From positions 4,478,403 to 4,542,402 of the forward strand of contig CANTUZ010000027.1 of the NCBI GenBank assembly GCA_947846985.1: a stretch of DNA of 64,000 nt. The letters are read 5' to 3'. Positions 43,458-56,665 of this stretch are shown in pieces (position 1 is the first letter of the stretch; the number at the start of each line of letters is the position of its first letter). Under the pieces are notes generated by a model that worked only from the letters and a program-made list of their open reading frames with translations, was not told where the DNA came from and did not search any database. This DNA is from Fratercula arctica (lineage: Eukaryota; Chordata; Aves; Charadriiformes; Alcidae). The position numbers were made by a program, and so were the translations under genes.

Positions 43458-46400
43458 GGACACTGTGGCCCGCGAAGCTTGACTTTTCGGGCTCCCTTGC
43501 CTTGGTTCCTGGCACTGACACAGCTCAGCTCCTGTGGGCAGCTGGGCACAGCATGTGGAGCATCTCGGCTCGACTCCCAAGCTGACGCACCTCAGCCCTC
43601 GGCACACCATGCCCTGTCCTTTGGAGGAAAGTCAGATGGGCTGCTGGGGCCGGTTCTGCCCAACTCCTCGGCCGGTTCCTCTCGGCTCCTGCGACGGCTC
43701 GGGAAGGCTCCTGTGTTGTCTCCGCAGGGTTCCTAGGCCCAGCTGACCTCCTTGTTGCATTTACGCTTGGTTCCTTGTGCCGGCTCGGCTCGCATCCCTT
43801 GGTCCACCTGTGCTCTGCTCCTGGCGCCACCACAGCTTGGCTCCTCTGACGCTCTCGCCTGGCAGTTTGCGGACAGCGCAGCTCGACAATTGGGCTGTCT
43901 TTGGCTCAGCTCCCGGGACCGGCTCAACTCGGCTCCTGGGACGGCTCTCTCATTCTCCTGCACTAGCCCCGCATGGCTCCGAGGGTCAACTCAACTCAGC
44001 TCCTTGGACACGCTCATCTTGCCTCCTTGTGCCAGCACAGCTCGCCTTGTAGAACCGGCTTGGCTCAGCTGCTTGGACCAACTCACCTTGGCTCCTGGTG
44101 GCCTTTCAACTCGGACACTGTGGCCCGCGAAGCTTGACTTTTCGGGCTCCCTTGCCTTGGTTCCTGGCACTGACACAGCTCAGCTCCTGTGGGCAGCTGG
44201 GCACAGCATGTGGAGCATCTCGGCTCGACTCCCAAGCTGACGCACCTCAGCCCTCGGCACACCATGCCCTGTCCTTTAGAGGAAAGTCAGATGGGCTGCT
44301 GGGGCCGGTTCTGCCCAACTCCTCGGCCGGTTCCTCTCGGCTCCTGCGACGGCTCGGGAAGGCTCCTGTGTTGTCTCCGCAGGGTTCCTAGGCCCAGCTG
44401 ACCTCCTTGTTGCATTTACGCTTGGTTCCTTGTGCCGGCTCGGCTCGCATCCCTTGGTCCACCTGTGCTCTGCTCCTGGCGCCACCACAGCTTGGCTCCT
44501 CTGACGCTCTCGCCTGGCAGTTTGCGGACAGCGCAGCTCGACAATTGGGCTGTCTTTGGCTCAGCTCCCGGGACCGGCTCAACTCGGCTCCTGGGACGGC
44601 TCTCTAATTCTCCTGCACTAGCCCCGCATGGCTCCGAGGGTCAACTCAACTCAGCTCCTTGGACACGCTCATCTTGCCTCCTTGTGCCAGCACAGCTCGC
44701 CTTGTAGAACCGGCTTGGCTCAGCTGCTTGGACCAACTCACCTTGGCTCCTGGTGGCCTTTCAACTCGGACACTGTGGCCCGCGAAGCTTGACTTTTCGG
44801 GCTCCCTTGCCTTGGTTCCTGGCACTGACACAGCTCAGCTCCTGTGGGCAGCTGGGCACAGCATGTGGAGCATCTCGGCTCGACTCCCAAGCTGACGCAC
44901 CTCAGCCCTCGGCACACCATGCCCTGTCCTTTAGAGGAAAGTCAGATGGGCTGCTGGGGCCGGTTCTGCCCAACTCCTCGGCCGGTTCCTCTCGGCTCCT
45001 GCGACGGCTCGGGAAGGCTCCTGTGTTGTCTCCGCAGGGTTCCTAGGCCCAGCTGACCTCCTTGTTGCATTTACGCTTGGTTCCTTGTGCCGGCTCGGCT
45101 CGCATCCCTTGGTCCACCTGTGCTCTGCTCCTGGCGCCACCACAGCTTGGCTCCTCTGACGCTCTCGCCTGGCAGTTTGCGGACAGCGCAGCTCGACAAT
45201 TGGGCTGTCTTTGGCTCAGCTCCCGGGACCGGCTCAACTCGGCTCCTGGGACGGCTCTCTAATTCTCCTGCACTAGCCCCGCATGGCTCCGAGGGTCAAC
45301 TCAACTCAGCTCCTTGGACACGCTCATCTTGCCTCCTTGTGCCAGCACAGCTCGCCTTGTAGAACCGGCTTGGCTCAGCTGCTTGGACCAACTCACCTTG
45401 GCTCCTGGTGGCCTTTCAACTCGGACACTGTGGCCCGCGAAGCTTGACTTTTCGGGCTCCCTTGCCTTGGTTCCTGGCACTGACACAGCTCAGCTCCTGT
45501 GGGCAGCTGGGCACAGCATGTGGAGCATCTCGGCTCGACTCCCAAGCTGACGCACCTCAGCCCTCGGCACTCCATGCCCTGTCCTTTAGAGGAAAGTCAG
45601 ATGGGCTGCTGGGGCCGGTTCTGCCCAACTCCTCGGCCGGTTCCTCTCGGCTCCTGCGACGGCTCGGGAAGGCTCCTGTGTTGTCTCCGCAGGGTTCCTA
45701 GGCCCAGCTGACCTCCTTGTTGCATTTACGCTTGGTTCCTTGTGCCGGCTCGGCTCGCATCCCTTGGTCCACCTGTGCTCTGCTCCTGGCGCCACCACAG
45801 CTTGGCTCCTCTGACGCTCTCGCCTGGCAGTTTGCGGACAGCGCAGCTCGACAATTGGGCTGTCTTTGGCTCAGCTCCCGGGACCGGCTCAACTCGGCTC
45901 CTGGGACGGCTCTCTAATTCTCCTGCACTAGCCCCGCATGGCTCCGAGGGTCAACTCAACTCAGCTCCTTGGACACGCTCATCTTGCCTCCTTGTGCCAG
46001 CACAGCTCGCCTTGTAGAACCGGCTTGGCTCAGCTGCTTGGACCAACTCACCTTGGCTCCTGGTGGCCTTTCAACTCGGACACTGTGGCCCGCGAAGCTT
46101 GACTTTTCGGGCTCCCTTGCCTTGGTTCCTGGCACTGACACAGCTCAGCTCCTGTGGGCAGCTGGGCACAGCATGTGGAGCATCTCGGCTCAACTCCCAA
46201 GCTGACTTGACTCAGCCCTCGGCACACCATGCCCTGTCCTTTGGAGGAAAGTCAGATGGGCTGCTGGGGCCGGTTCTGCCCAACTCCTCGGCCGGTTCCT
46301 CTCGGCTCCTGCGACGGCTCGGGAAGGCTCCTGTGTTGTCTCCGCAGGGTTCCTAGGCCCAGCTGACCTCCTTGTTGCATTTACGCTTGGTTCCTTGTGC

Positions 46401-49400
46401 CGGCTCGGCTCGCATCCCTTGGTCCACCTGTGCTCTGCTCCTGGCGCCACCACAGCTTGGCTCCTCTGACGCTCTCGCCTGGCAGTTTGCGGACAGCGCA
46501 GCTCGACAATTGGGCTGTCTTTGGCTCAGCTCCCGGGACCGGCTCAACTCGGCTCCTGGGACGGCTCTCTAATTCTCCTGCACTAGCCCCGCATGGCTCC
46601 GAGGGTCAACTCAACTCAGCTCCTTGGACACGCTCATCTTGCCTCCTTGTGCCACCACAGCTCGCCTTGTAGAACCGGCTTGGCTCAGCTGCTTGGACCA
46701 ACTCACCTTGGCTCCTGGTGGCCTTTCAACTCGGACACTGTGGCCCGCGAAGCTTGACTTTTTGGGCTCCCTTGCCTTGGTTCCTGGCACTGACACAGCT
46801 CAGCTCCTGTGGGCAGCTGGGCACAGCATGTGGAGCATCTCGGCTCGACTCCCAAGCTGACGCACCTCAGCCCTCGGCACACCATGCCCTGTCCTTTGGA
46901 GGAAAGTCAGATGGGCTGCTGGGGCCGGTTCTGCCCAACTCCTCGGCCGGTTCCTCTCGGCTCCTGCGACGGCTCGGGAAGGCTCCTGTGTTGTCTCCGC
47001 AGGGTTCCTAGGCCCAGCTCACCTCCTTGTTGCATTTACGCTTGGTTCCTTGTGCCGGCTCGGCTCGCATCCCTTGGTCCACCTGTGCTCTGCTCCTGGC
47101 GCCACCACAGCTTGGCTCCTCTGACGCTCTCGCCTGGCAGTTTGCGGACAGCGCAGCTCGACAATTGGGCTGTCTTTGGCTCAGCTCCCGGGACCGGCTC
47201 AACTCGGCTCCTGGGACGGCTCTCTAATTCTCCTGCACTAGCCCCGCATGGCTCCGAGGGTCAACTCAACTCAGCTCCTTGGACACGCTCATCTTGCCTC
47301 CTTGTGCCACCACAGCTCGCCTTGTAGAACCGGCTTGGCTCAGCTGCTTGGACCAACTCACCTTGGCTCCTGGTGGCCTTTCAACTCGGACACTGTGGCC
47401 CGCGAAGCTTGACTTTTTGGGCTCCCTTGCCTTGGTTCCTGGCACTGACACAGCTCAGCTCCTGTGGGCAGCTGGGCACAGCATGTGGAGCATCTCGGCT
47501 CGACTCCCAAGCTGACGCACCTCAGCCCTCGGCACACCATGCCCTGTCCTTTGGAGGAAAGTCAGATGGGCTGCTGGGGCCGGTTCTGCCCAACTCCTCG
47601 GCCGGTTCCTCTCGGCTCCTGCGACGGCTCGGGAAGGCTCCTGTGTTGTCTCCGCAGGGTTCCTAGGCCCAGCTGACCTCCTTGTTGCATTTACGCTTGG
47701 TTCCTTGTGCCGGCTCGGCTCGCATCCCTTGGTCCACCTGTGCTCTGCTCCTGGCGCCACCACAGCTTGGCTCCTCTGACGCTCTCGCCTGGCAGTTTGC
47801 GGACAGCGCAGCTCGACAATTGGGCTGTCTTTGGCTCAGCTCCCGGGACCGGCTCAACTCGGCTCCTGGGACGGCTCTCTAATTCTCCTGCACTAGCCCC
47901 GCATGGCTCCGAGGGTCAACTCAACTCAGCTCCTTGGACACGCTCATCTTGCCTCCTTGTGCCAGCACAGCTCGCCTTGTAGAACCGGCTTGGCTCAGCT
48001 GCTTGGACCAACTCACCTTGGCTCCTGGTGGCCTTTCAACTCGGACACTGTGGCCCGCGAAGCTTGACTTTTCGGGCTCCCTTGCCTTGGTTCCTGGCAC
48101 TGACACAGCTCAGCTCCTGTGGGCAGCTGGGCACAGCATGTGGAGCATCTCGGCTCGACTCCCAAGCTGACGCACCTCAGCCCTCGGCACACCATGCCCT
48201 GTCCTTTAGAGGAAAGTCAGATGGGCTGCTGGGGCCGGTTCTGCCCAACTCCTCGGCCGGTTCCTCTCGGCTCCTGCGACGGCTCGGGAAGGCTCCTGTG
48301 TTGTCTCCGCAGGGTTCCTAGGCCCAGCTCACCTCCTTGTTGCATTTACGCTTGGTTCCTTGTGCCGGCTCGGCTCGCATCCCTTGGTCCACCTGTGCTC
48401 TGCTCCTGGCGCCACCACAGCTTGGCTCCTCTGACGCTCTCGCCTGGCAGTTTGCGGACAGCGCAGCTCGACAATTGGGCTGTCTTTGGCTCAGCTCCCG
48501 GGACCGGCTCAACTCGGCTCCTGGGACGGCTCTCTAATTCTCCTGCACTAGCCCCGCATGGCTCCGAGGGTCAACTCAACTCAGCTCCTTGGACACGCTC
48601 ATCTTGCCTCCTTGTGCCACCACAGCTCGCCTTGTAGAACCGGCTTGGCTCAGCTGCTTGGACCAACTCACCTTGGCTCCTGGTGGCCTTTCAACTCGGA
48701 CACTGTGGCCCGCGAAGCTTGACTTTTTGGGCTCCCTTGCCTTGGTTCCTGGCACTGACACAGCTCAGCTCCTGTGGGCAGCTGGGCACAGCATGTGGAG
48801 CATCTCGGCTCGACTCCCAAGCTGACGCACCTCAGCCCTCGGCACACCATGCCCTGTCCTTTGGAGGAAAGTCAGATGGGCTGCTGGGGCCGGTTCTGCC
48901 CAACTCCTCGGCCGGTTCCTCTCGGCTCCTGCGACGGCTCGGGAAGGCTCCTGTGTTGTCTCCGCAGGGTTCCTAGGCCCAGCTGACCTCCTTGTTGCAT
49001 TTACGCTTGGTTCCTTGTGCCGGCTCGGCTCGCATCCCTTGGTCCACCTGTGCTCTGCTCCTGGCGCCACCACAGCTTGGCTCCTCTGACGCTCTCGCCT
49101 GGCAGTTTGCGGACAGCGCAGCTCGACAATTGGGCTGTCTTTGGCTCAGCTCCCGGGACCGGCTCAACTCGGCTCCTGGGACGGCTCTCTAATTCTCCTG
49201 CACTAGCCCCGCATGGCTCCGAGGGTCAACTCAACTCAGCTCCTTGGACACGCTCATCTTGCCTCCTTGTGCCACCACAGCTCGCCTTGTAGAACCGGCT
49301 TGGCTCAGCTGCTTGGACCAACTCACCTTGGCTCCTGGTGGCCTTTCAACTCGGACACTGTGGCCCGCGAAGCTTGACTTTTCGGGCTCCCTTGCCTTGG

Positions 49401-52076
49401 TTCCTGGCACTGACACAGCTCAGCTCCTGTGGGCAGCTGGGCACAGCATGTGGAGCATCTCGGCTCGACTCCCAAGCTGACGCACCTCAGCCCTCGGCAC
49501 ACCATGCCCTGTCCTTTGGAGGAAAGTCAGATGGGCTGCTGGGGCCGGTTCTGCCCAACTCCTCGGCCGGTTCCTCTCGGCTCCTGCGACGGCTCGGGAA
49601 GGCTCCTGTGTTGTCTCCGCAGGGTTCCTAGGCCCAGCTGACCTCCTTGTTGCATTTACGCTTGGTTCCTTGTGCCGGCTCGGCTCGCATCCCTTGGTCC
49701 ACCTGTGCTCTGCTCCTGGCGCCACCACAGCTTGGCTCCTCTGACGCTCTCGCCTGGCAGTTTGCGGACAGCGCAGCTCGACAATTGGGCTGTCTTTGGC
49801 TCAGCTCCCGGGACCGGCTCAACTCGGCTCCTGGGACGGCTCTCTAATTCTCCTGCACTAGCCCCACATGGCTCCGAGGGTCAACTCAACTCAGCTCCTT
49901 GGACACGCTCATCTTGCCTCCTTGTGCCACCACAGCTCGCCTTGTAGAACCGGCTTGGCTCAGCTGCTTGGACCAACTCACCTTGGCTCCTGGTGGCCTT
50001 TCAACTCGGACACTGTGGCCCGCGAAGCTTGACTTTTTGGGCTCCCTTGCCTTGGTTCCTGGCACTGACACAGCTCAGCTCCTGTGGGCAGCTGGGCACA
50101 GCATGTGGGGCATCTCGGCTCGACTCCTGAGCTGACGCACCTCAGCCCTCGGCACACCATGCCCTGTCCTTTGGAGGAAAGTCAGATGGGCTGCTGGGGC
50201 CGGTTCTGCCCAACTCCTCGGCCGGTTCCTCTCGGCTCCTGCGACGGCTCGGGAAGGCTCCTGTGTTGTCTCCGCAGGGTTCCTAGGCCCAGCTGACCTC
50301 CTTGTTGCATTTACGCTTGGTTCCTTGTGCCGGCTCGGCTCGCATCCCTTGGTCCACCTGTGCTCTGCTCCTGGCGCCACCACAGCTTGGCTCCTCTGAC
50401 GCTCTCGCCTGGCAGTTTGCGGACAGCGCAGCTCGACAATTGGGCTGTCTTTGGCTCAGCTCCCGGGACCGGCTCAACTCGGCTCCTGGGACGGCTCTCT
50501 AATTCTCCTGCACTAGCCCCGCATGGCTCCGAGGGTCAACTCAACTCAGCTCCTTGGACACGCTCATCTTGCCTCCTTGTGCCACCACAGCTCGCCTTGT
50601 AGAACCGGCTTGGCTCAGCTGCTTGGACCAACTCACCTTGGCTCCTGGTGGCCTTTCAACTCGGACACTGTGGCCCGCGAAGCTTGACTTTTTGGGCTCC
50701 CTTGCCTTGGTTCCTGGCACTGACACAGCTCAGCTCCTGTGGGCAGCTGGGCACAGCATGTGGAGCATCTCGGCTCGACTCCCAAGCTGACGCACCTCAG
50801 CCCTCGGCACACCATGCCCTGTCCTTTGGAGGAAAGTCAGATGGGCTGCTGGGGCCGGTTCTGCCCAACTCCTCGGCCGGTTCCTCTCGGCTCCTGCGAC
50901 GGCTCGGGAAGGCTCCTGTGTTGTCTCCGCAGGGTTCCTAGGCCCAGCTCACCTCCTTGTTGCATTTACGCTTGGTTCCTTGTGCCGGCTCGGCTCGCAT
51001 CCCTTGGTCCACCTGTGCTCTGCTCCTGGCGCCACCACAGCTTGGCTCCTCTGACGCTCTCGCCTGGCAGTTTGCGGACAGCGCAGCTCGACAATTGGGC
51101 TGTCTTTGGCTCAGCTCCCGGGACCGGCTCAACTCGGCTCCTGGGACGGCTCTCTAATTCTCCTGCACTAGCCCCGCATGGCTCCGAGGGTCAACTCAAC
51201 TCAGCTCCTTGGACACGCTCATCTTGCCTCCTTGTGCCACCACAGCTCGCCTTGTAGAACCGGCTTGGCTCAGCTGCTTGGACCAACTCACCTTGGCTCC
51301 TGGTGGCCTTTCAACTCGGACACTGTGGCCCGCGAAGCTTGACTTTTCGGGCTCCCTTGCCTTGGTTCCTGGCACTGACACAGCTCAGCTCCTGTGGGCA
51401 GCTGGGCACAGCATGTGGAGCATCTCGGCTCGACTCCCAAGCTGACGCACCTCAGCCCTCGGCACACCATGCCCTGTCCTTTGGAGGAAAGTCAGATGGG
51501 CTGCTGGGGCCGGTTCTGCCCAACTCCTCGGCCGGTTCCTCTCGGCTCCTGCGACGGCTCGGGAAGGCTCCTGTGTTGTCTCCGCAGGGTTCCTAGGCCC
51601 AGCTGACCTCCTTGTTGCATTTACGCTTGGTTCCTTGTGCCGGCTCGGCTCGCATCCCTTGGTCCACCTGTGCTCTGCTCCTGGCGCCACCACAGCTTGG
51701 CTCCTCTGACGCTCTCGCCTGGCAGTTTGCGGACAGCGCAGCTCGACAATTGGGCTGTCTTTGGCTCAGCTCCCGGGACCGGCTCAACTCGGCTCCTGGG
51801 ACGGCTCTCTAATTCTCCTGCACTAGCCCCGCATGGCTCCGAGGGTCAACTCAACTCAGCTCCTTGGACACACTCATCTTGCTTCCTTGTGCCAGCACAG
51901 CTCGCCTTGTAGAACCGGCTTGGCTCAGCTGCTTGGACCAACTCACCTTGGCTCCTGGTGGCCTTTCAACTCGGACACTGTGGCCCGCGAAGCTTGACTT
52001 TTCGGGCTCCCTTGCCTTGGTTCCTGGCACTGACACAGCTCAGCTCCTGTGGGCAGCTGGGCACAGCATGTGGAGC

Positions 52077-52102
52077 ATCTCGGTGGTCGCCGTCTCATTA
52101 AA
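52077..52102 (-). other. Adapter-like insertion in a satellite monomer
   Basis: Where other monomers read ATCTCGGCTCGACTCC, this one reads ATCTCGGTGGTCGCC followed by GTCTCATTAAAAC. It matches the reverse complement of the Illumina P5 adapter end with one substitution, and replaces about 20 bp of normal satellite. It is likely an assembly or polishing artefact. Confidence 0.8.
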
Positions 52103-55100
52103 ACACCTCAGCCCTCGGCACACCATGCCCTGTCCTTTGGAGGAAAGTCAGATGGGCTGCTGGGGCCGGTTCTGCCCAACTCCTCGGCCGGTTCCTCTCG
52201 GCTCCTGCGACGGCTCGGGAAGGCTCCTGTGTTGTCTCCGCAGGGTTCCTAGGCCCAGCTGACCTCCTTGTTGCATTTACGCTTGGTTCCTTGTGCCGGC
52301 TCGGCTCGCATCCCTTGGTCCACCTGTGCTCTGCTCCTGGCGCCACCACAGCTTGGCTCCTCTGACGCTCTCGCCTGGCAGTTTGCGGACAGCGCAGCTC
52401 GACAATTGGGCTGTCTTTGGCTCAGCTCCCGGGACCGGCTCAACTCGGCTCCTGGGACGGCTCTCTAATTCTCCTGCACTAGCCCCGCATGGCTCCGAGG
52501 GTCAACTCAACTCAGCTCCTTGGACACGCTCATCTTGCCTCCTTGTGCCACCACAGCTCGCCTTGTAGAACCGGCTTGGCTCAGCTGCTTGGACCAACTC
52601 ACCTTGGCTCCTGGTGGCCTTTCAACTCGGACACTGTGGCCCGCGAAGCTTGACTTTTTGGGCTCCCTTGCCTTGGTTCCTGGCACTGACACAGCTCAGC
52701 TCCTGTGGGCAGCTGGGCACAGCATGTGGAGCATCTCGGCTCGACTCCCAAGCTGATGCACCTCAGCCCTCGGCACTCCATGCCCTGTCCTTTGGAGGAA
52801 AGTCAGATGGGCTGCTGGGGCCGGTTCTGCCCAACTCCTCGGCCGGTTCCTCTCGGCTCCTGCGACGGCTCGGGAAGGCTCCTGTGTTGTCTCCGCAGGG
52901 TTCCTAGGCCCAGCTGACCTCCTTGTTGCATTTACGCTTGGTTCCTTGTGCCGGCTCGGCTCGCATCCCTTGGTCCACCTGTGCTCTGCTCCTGGCACCA
53001 CCACAGCTTGGCTCCTCTGACGCTCTCGCCTGGCAGTTTGCGGACAGCGCAGCTCGACAATTGGGCTGTCTTTGGCTCAGCTCCCGGGACCGGCTCAACT
53101 CGGCTCCTGGGACGGCTCTCTAATTCTCCTGCACTAGCCCCGCATGGCTCCGAGGGTCAACTCAACTCAGCTCCTTGGACACGCTCATCTTGCCTCCTTG
53201 TGCCAGCACAGCTCGCCTTGTAGAACCGGCTTGGCTCAGCTGCTTGGACCAACTCACCTTGGCTCCTGGTGGCCTTTCAACTCGGACACTGTGGCCCGCG
53301 AAGCTTGACTTTTTGGGCTCCCTTGCCTTGGTTCCTGGCACTGACACAGCTCAGCTCCTGTGGGCAGCTGGGCACAGCATGTGGAGCATCTCGGCTCGAC
53401 TCCCGAGCTGACTTGCCTCAGCCCTCGGCACACCATGCCCTGTCCTTTGGAGGAAAGTCAGATGGGCTGCTGGGGCCGGTTCTGCCCAACTCCTCGGCCG
53501 GTTCCTCTCGGCTCCTGCGACGGCTCGGGAAGGCTCCTGTGTTGTCTCCGCAGGGTTCCTAGGCCCAGCTCACCTCCTTGTTGCATTTACGCTTGGTTCC
53601 TTGTGCCGGCTCGGCTCGCATCCCTTGGTCCACCTGTGCTCTGCTCCTGGCGCCACCACAGCTTGGCTCCTCTGACGCTCTCGCCTGGCAGTTTGCGGAC
53701 AGCGCAGCTCGACAATTGGGCTGTCTTTGGCTCAGCTCCCGGGACCGGCTCAACTCGGCTCCTGGGACGGCTCTCTAATTCTCCTGCACTAGCCCCGCAT
53801 GGCTCCGAGGGTCAACTCAACTCAGCCCCTTGGACACGCTCATCTTGCCTCCTTGTGCCACCACAGCTCGCCTTGTAGAACCGGCTTGGCTCAGCTGCTT
53901 GGACCAACTCACCTTGGCTCCTGGTGGCCTTTCAACTCGGACACTGTGGCCCGCGAAGCTTGACTTTTCGGGCTCCCTTGCCTTGGTTCCTGGCACTGAC
54001 ACAGCTCAGCTCCTGTGGGCAGCTGGGCACAGCATGTGGAGCATCTCGGCTCGACTCCCAAGCTGACTGCACCTCAGCCCTCGGCACACCATGCCCTGTC
54101 CTTTGGAGGAAAGTCAGATGGGCTGCTGGGGCCGGTTCTGCCCAACTCCTCGGCCGGTTCCTCTCGGCTCCTGCGACGGCTCGGGAAGGCTCCTGTGTTG
54201 TCTCCGCAGGGTTCCTAGGCCCAGCTGACCTCCTTGTTGCATTTACGCTTGGTTCCTTGTGCCGGCTCGGCTCGCATCCCTTGGTCCACCTGTGCTCTGC
54301 TCCTGGCGCCACCACAGCTTGGCTCCTCTGACGCTCTCGCCTGGCAGTTTGCGGACAGCGCAGCTCGACAATTGGGCTGTCTTTGGCTCAGCTCCCGGGA
54401 CCGGCTCAACTCGGCTCCTGGGACGGCTCTCTAATTCTCCTGCACTAGCCCCGCATGGCTCCGAGGGTCAACTCAACTCAGCTCCTTGGACACGCTCATC
54501 TTGCCTCCTTGTGCCACCACAGCTCGCCTTGTAGAACCGGCTTGGCTCAGCTGCTTGGACCAACTCACCTTGGCTCCTGGTGGCCTTTCAACTCGGACAC
54601 TGTGGCCCGCGAAGCTTGACTTTTTGGGCTCCCTTGCCTTGGTTCCTGGCACTGACACAGCTCAGCTCCTGTGGGCAGCTGGGCACAGCATGTGGAGCAT
54701 CTCGGCTCGACTCCCAAGCTGACGCACCTCAGCCCTCGGCACACCATGCCCTGTCCTTTAGAGGAAAGTCAGATGGGCTGCTGGGGCTGGTTCTGCCCAA
54801 CTCCTCGGCCGGTTCCTCTCGGCTCCTGCGACGGCTCGGGAAGGCTCCTGTGTTGTCTCCGCAGGGTTCCTAGGCCCAGCTGACCTCCTTGTTGCATTTA
54901 CGCTTGGTTCCTTGTGCCGGCTCGGCTCGCATCCCTTGGTCCACCTGTGCTCTGCTCCTGGCGCCACCACAGCTTGGCTCCTCTGACGCTCTCGCCTGGC
55001 AGTTTGCGGACAGCGCAGCTCGACAATTGGGCTGTCTTTGGCTCAGCTCCCGGGACCGGCTCAACTCGGCTCCTGGGACGGCTCTCTAATTCTCCTGCAC

Positions 55101-56625
55101 TAGCCCCGCATGGCTCCGAGGGTCAACTCAACTCAGCTCCTTGGACACGCTCATCTTGCCTCCTTGTGCCACCACAGCTCGCCTTGTAGAACCGGCTTGG
55201 CTCAGCTGCTTGGACCAACTCACCTTGGCTCCTGGTGGCCTTTCAACTCGGACACTGTGGCCCGCGAAGCTTGACTTTTTGGGCTCCCTTGCCTTGGTTC
55301 CTGGCACTGACACAGCTCAGCTCCTGTGGGCAGCTGGGCACAGCATGTGGAGCATCTCGGCTCGACTCCCGAGCTGACTTGGCTCAGCCCTCGGCACACC
55401 ATGCCCTGTCCTTTGGAGGAAAGTCAGATGGGCTGCTGCGGCTGGTTCTGCCCAACTCCTCGGCCGGTTCCTCTCGGCTCCTGCGACGGCTCGGGAAGGC
55501 TCCTGTGTTGTCTCCGCAGGGTTCCTAGGCCCAGCTGACCTCCTTGTTGCATTTACGCTTGGTTCCTTGTGCCGGCTCGGCTCGCATCCCTTGGTCCACC
55601 TGTGCTCTGCTCCTGGCGCCACCACAGCTTGGCTCCTCTGACGCTCTCGCCTGGCAGTTTGCGGACAGCGCAGCTCGACAATTGGGCTGTCTTTGGCTCA
55701 GCTCCCGGGACCGGCTCAACTCGGCTCCTGGGACGGCTCTCTAATTCTCCTGCACTAGCCCCGCATGGCTCCGAGGGTCAACTCAACTCAGCTCCTTGGA
55801 CACGCTCATCTTGCCTCCTTGTGCCACCACAGCTCGCCTTGTAGAACCGGCTTGGCTCAGCTGCTTGGACCAACTCACCTTGGCTCCTGGTGGCCTTTCA
55901 ACTCGGACACTGTGGCCCGCGAAGCTTGACTTTTCGGGCTCCCTTGCCTTGGTTCCTGGCACTGACACAGCTCAGCTCCTGTGGGCAGCTGGGCACAGCA
56001 TGTGGAGCATCTCGGCTCGACTCCCAAGCTGACGCACCTCAGCCCTCGGCACACCATGCCCTGTCCTTTGGAGGAAAGTCAGATGGGCTGCTGGGGCCGG
56101 TTCTGCCCAACTCCTCGGCCGGTTCCTCTCGGCTCCTGCGACGGCTCGGGAAGGCTCCTGTGTTGTCTCCGCAGGGTTCCTAGGCCCAGCTGACCTCCTT
56201 GTTGCATTTACGCTTGGTTCCTTGTGCCGGCTCGGCTCGCATCCCTTGGTCCACCTGTGCTCTGCTCCTGGCGCCACCACAGCTTGGCTCCTCTGACGCT
56301 CTCGCCTGGCAGTTTGCGGACAGCGCAGCTCGACAATTGGGCTGTCTTTGGCTCAGCTCCCGGGACCGGCTCAACTCGGCTCCTGGGACGGCTCTCTAAT
56401 TCTCCTGCACTAGCCCCGCATGGCTCCGAGGGTCAACTCAACTCAGCTCCTTGGACACGCTCATCTTGCCTCCTTGTGCCACCACAGCTCGCCTTGTAGA
56501 ACCGGCTTGGCTCAGCTGCTTGGACCAACTCACCTTGGCTCCTGGTGGCCTTTCAACTCGGACACTGTGGCCCGCGAAGCTTGACTTTTTGGGCTCCCTT
56601 GCCTTGGTTCCTGGCACTGACACAG

Positions 56626-56665
56626 CTCAGCTCTTGGAACACGCTGGGCATGTGGAACATCTCGG
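56626..56665. repeat. Variant 650-bp monomer segment
   Basis: One monomer reads CAGCTCTTGGAACACGCTGG and GCATGTGGAACATC where the others read CAGCTCCTGTGGGCAGCTGG and GCACAGCATGTGGAGCATC. The change makes this copy 5 bp shorter. It is the most diverged natural-looking monomer in the array. Confidence 0.8.
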
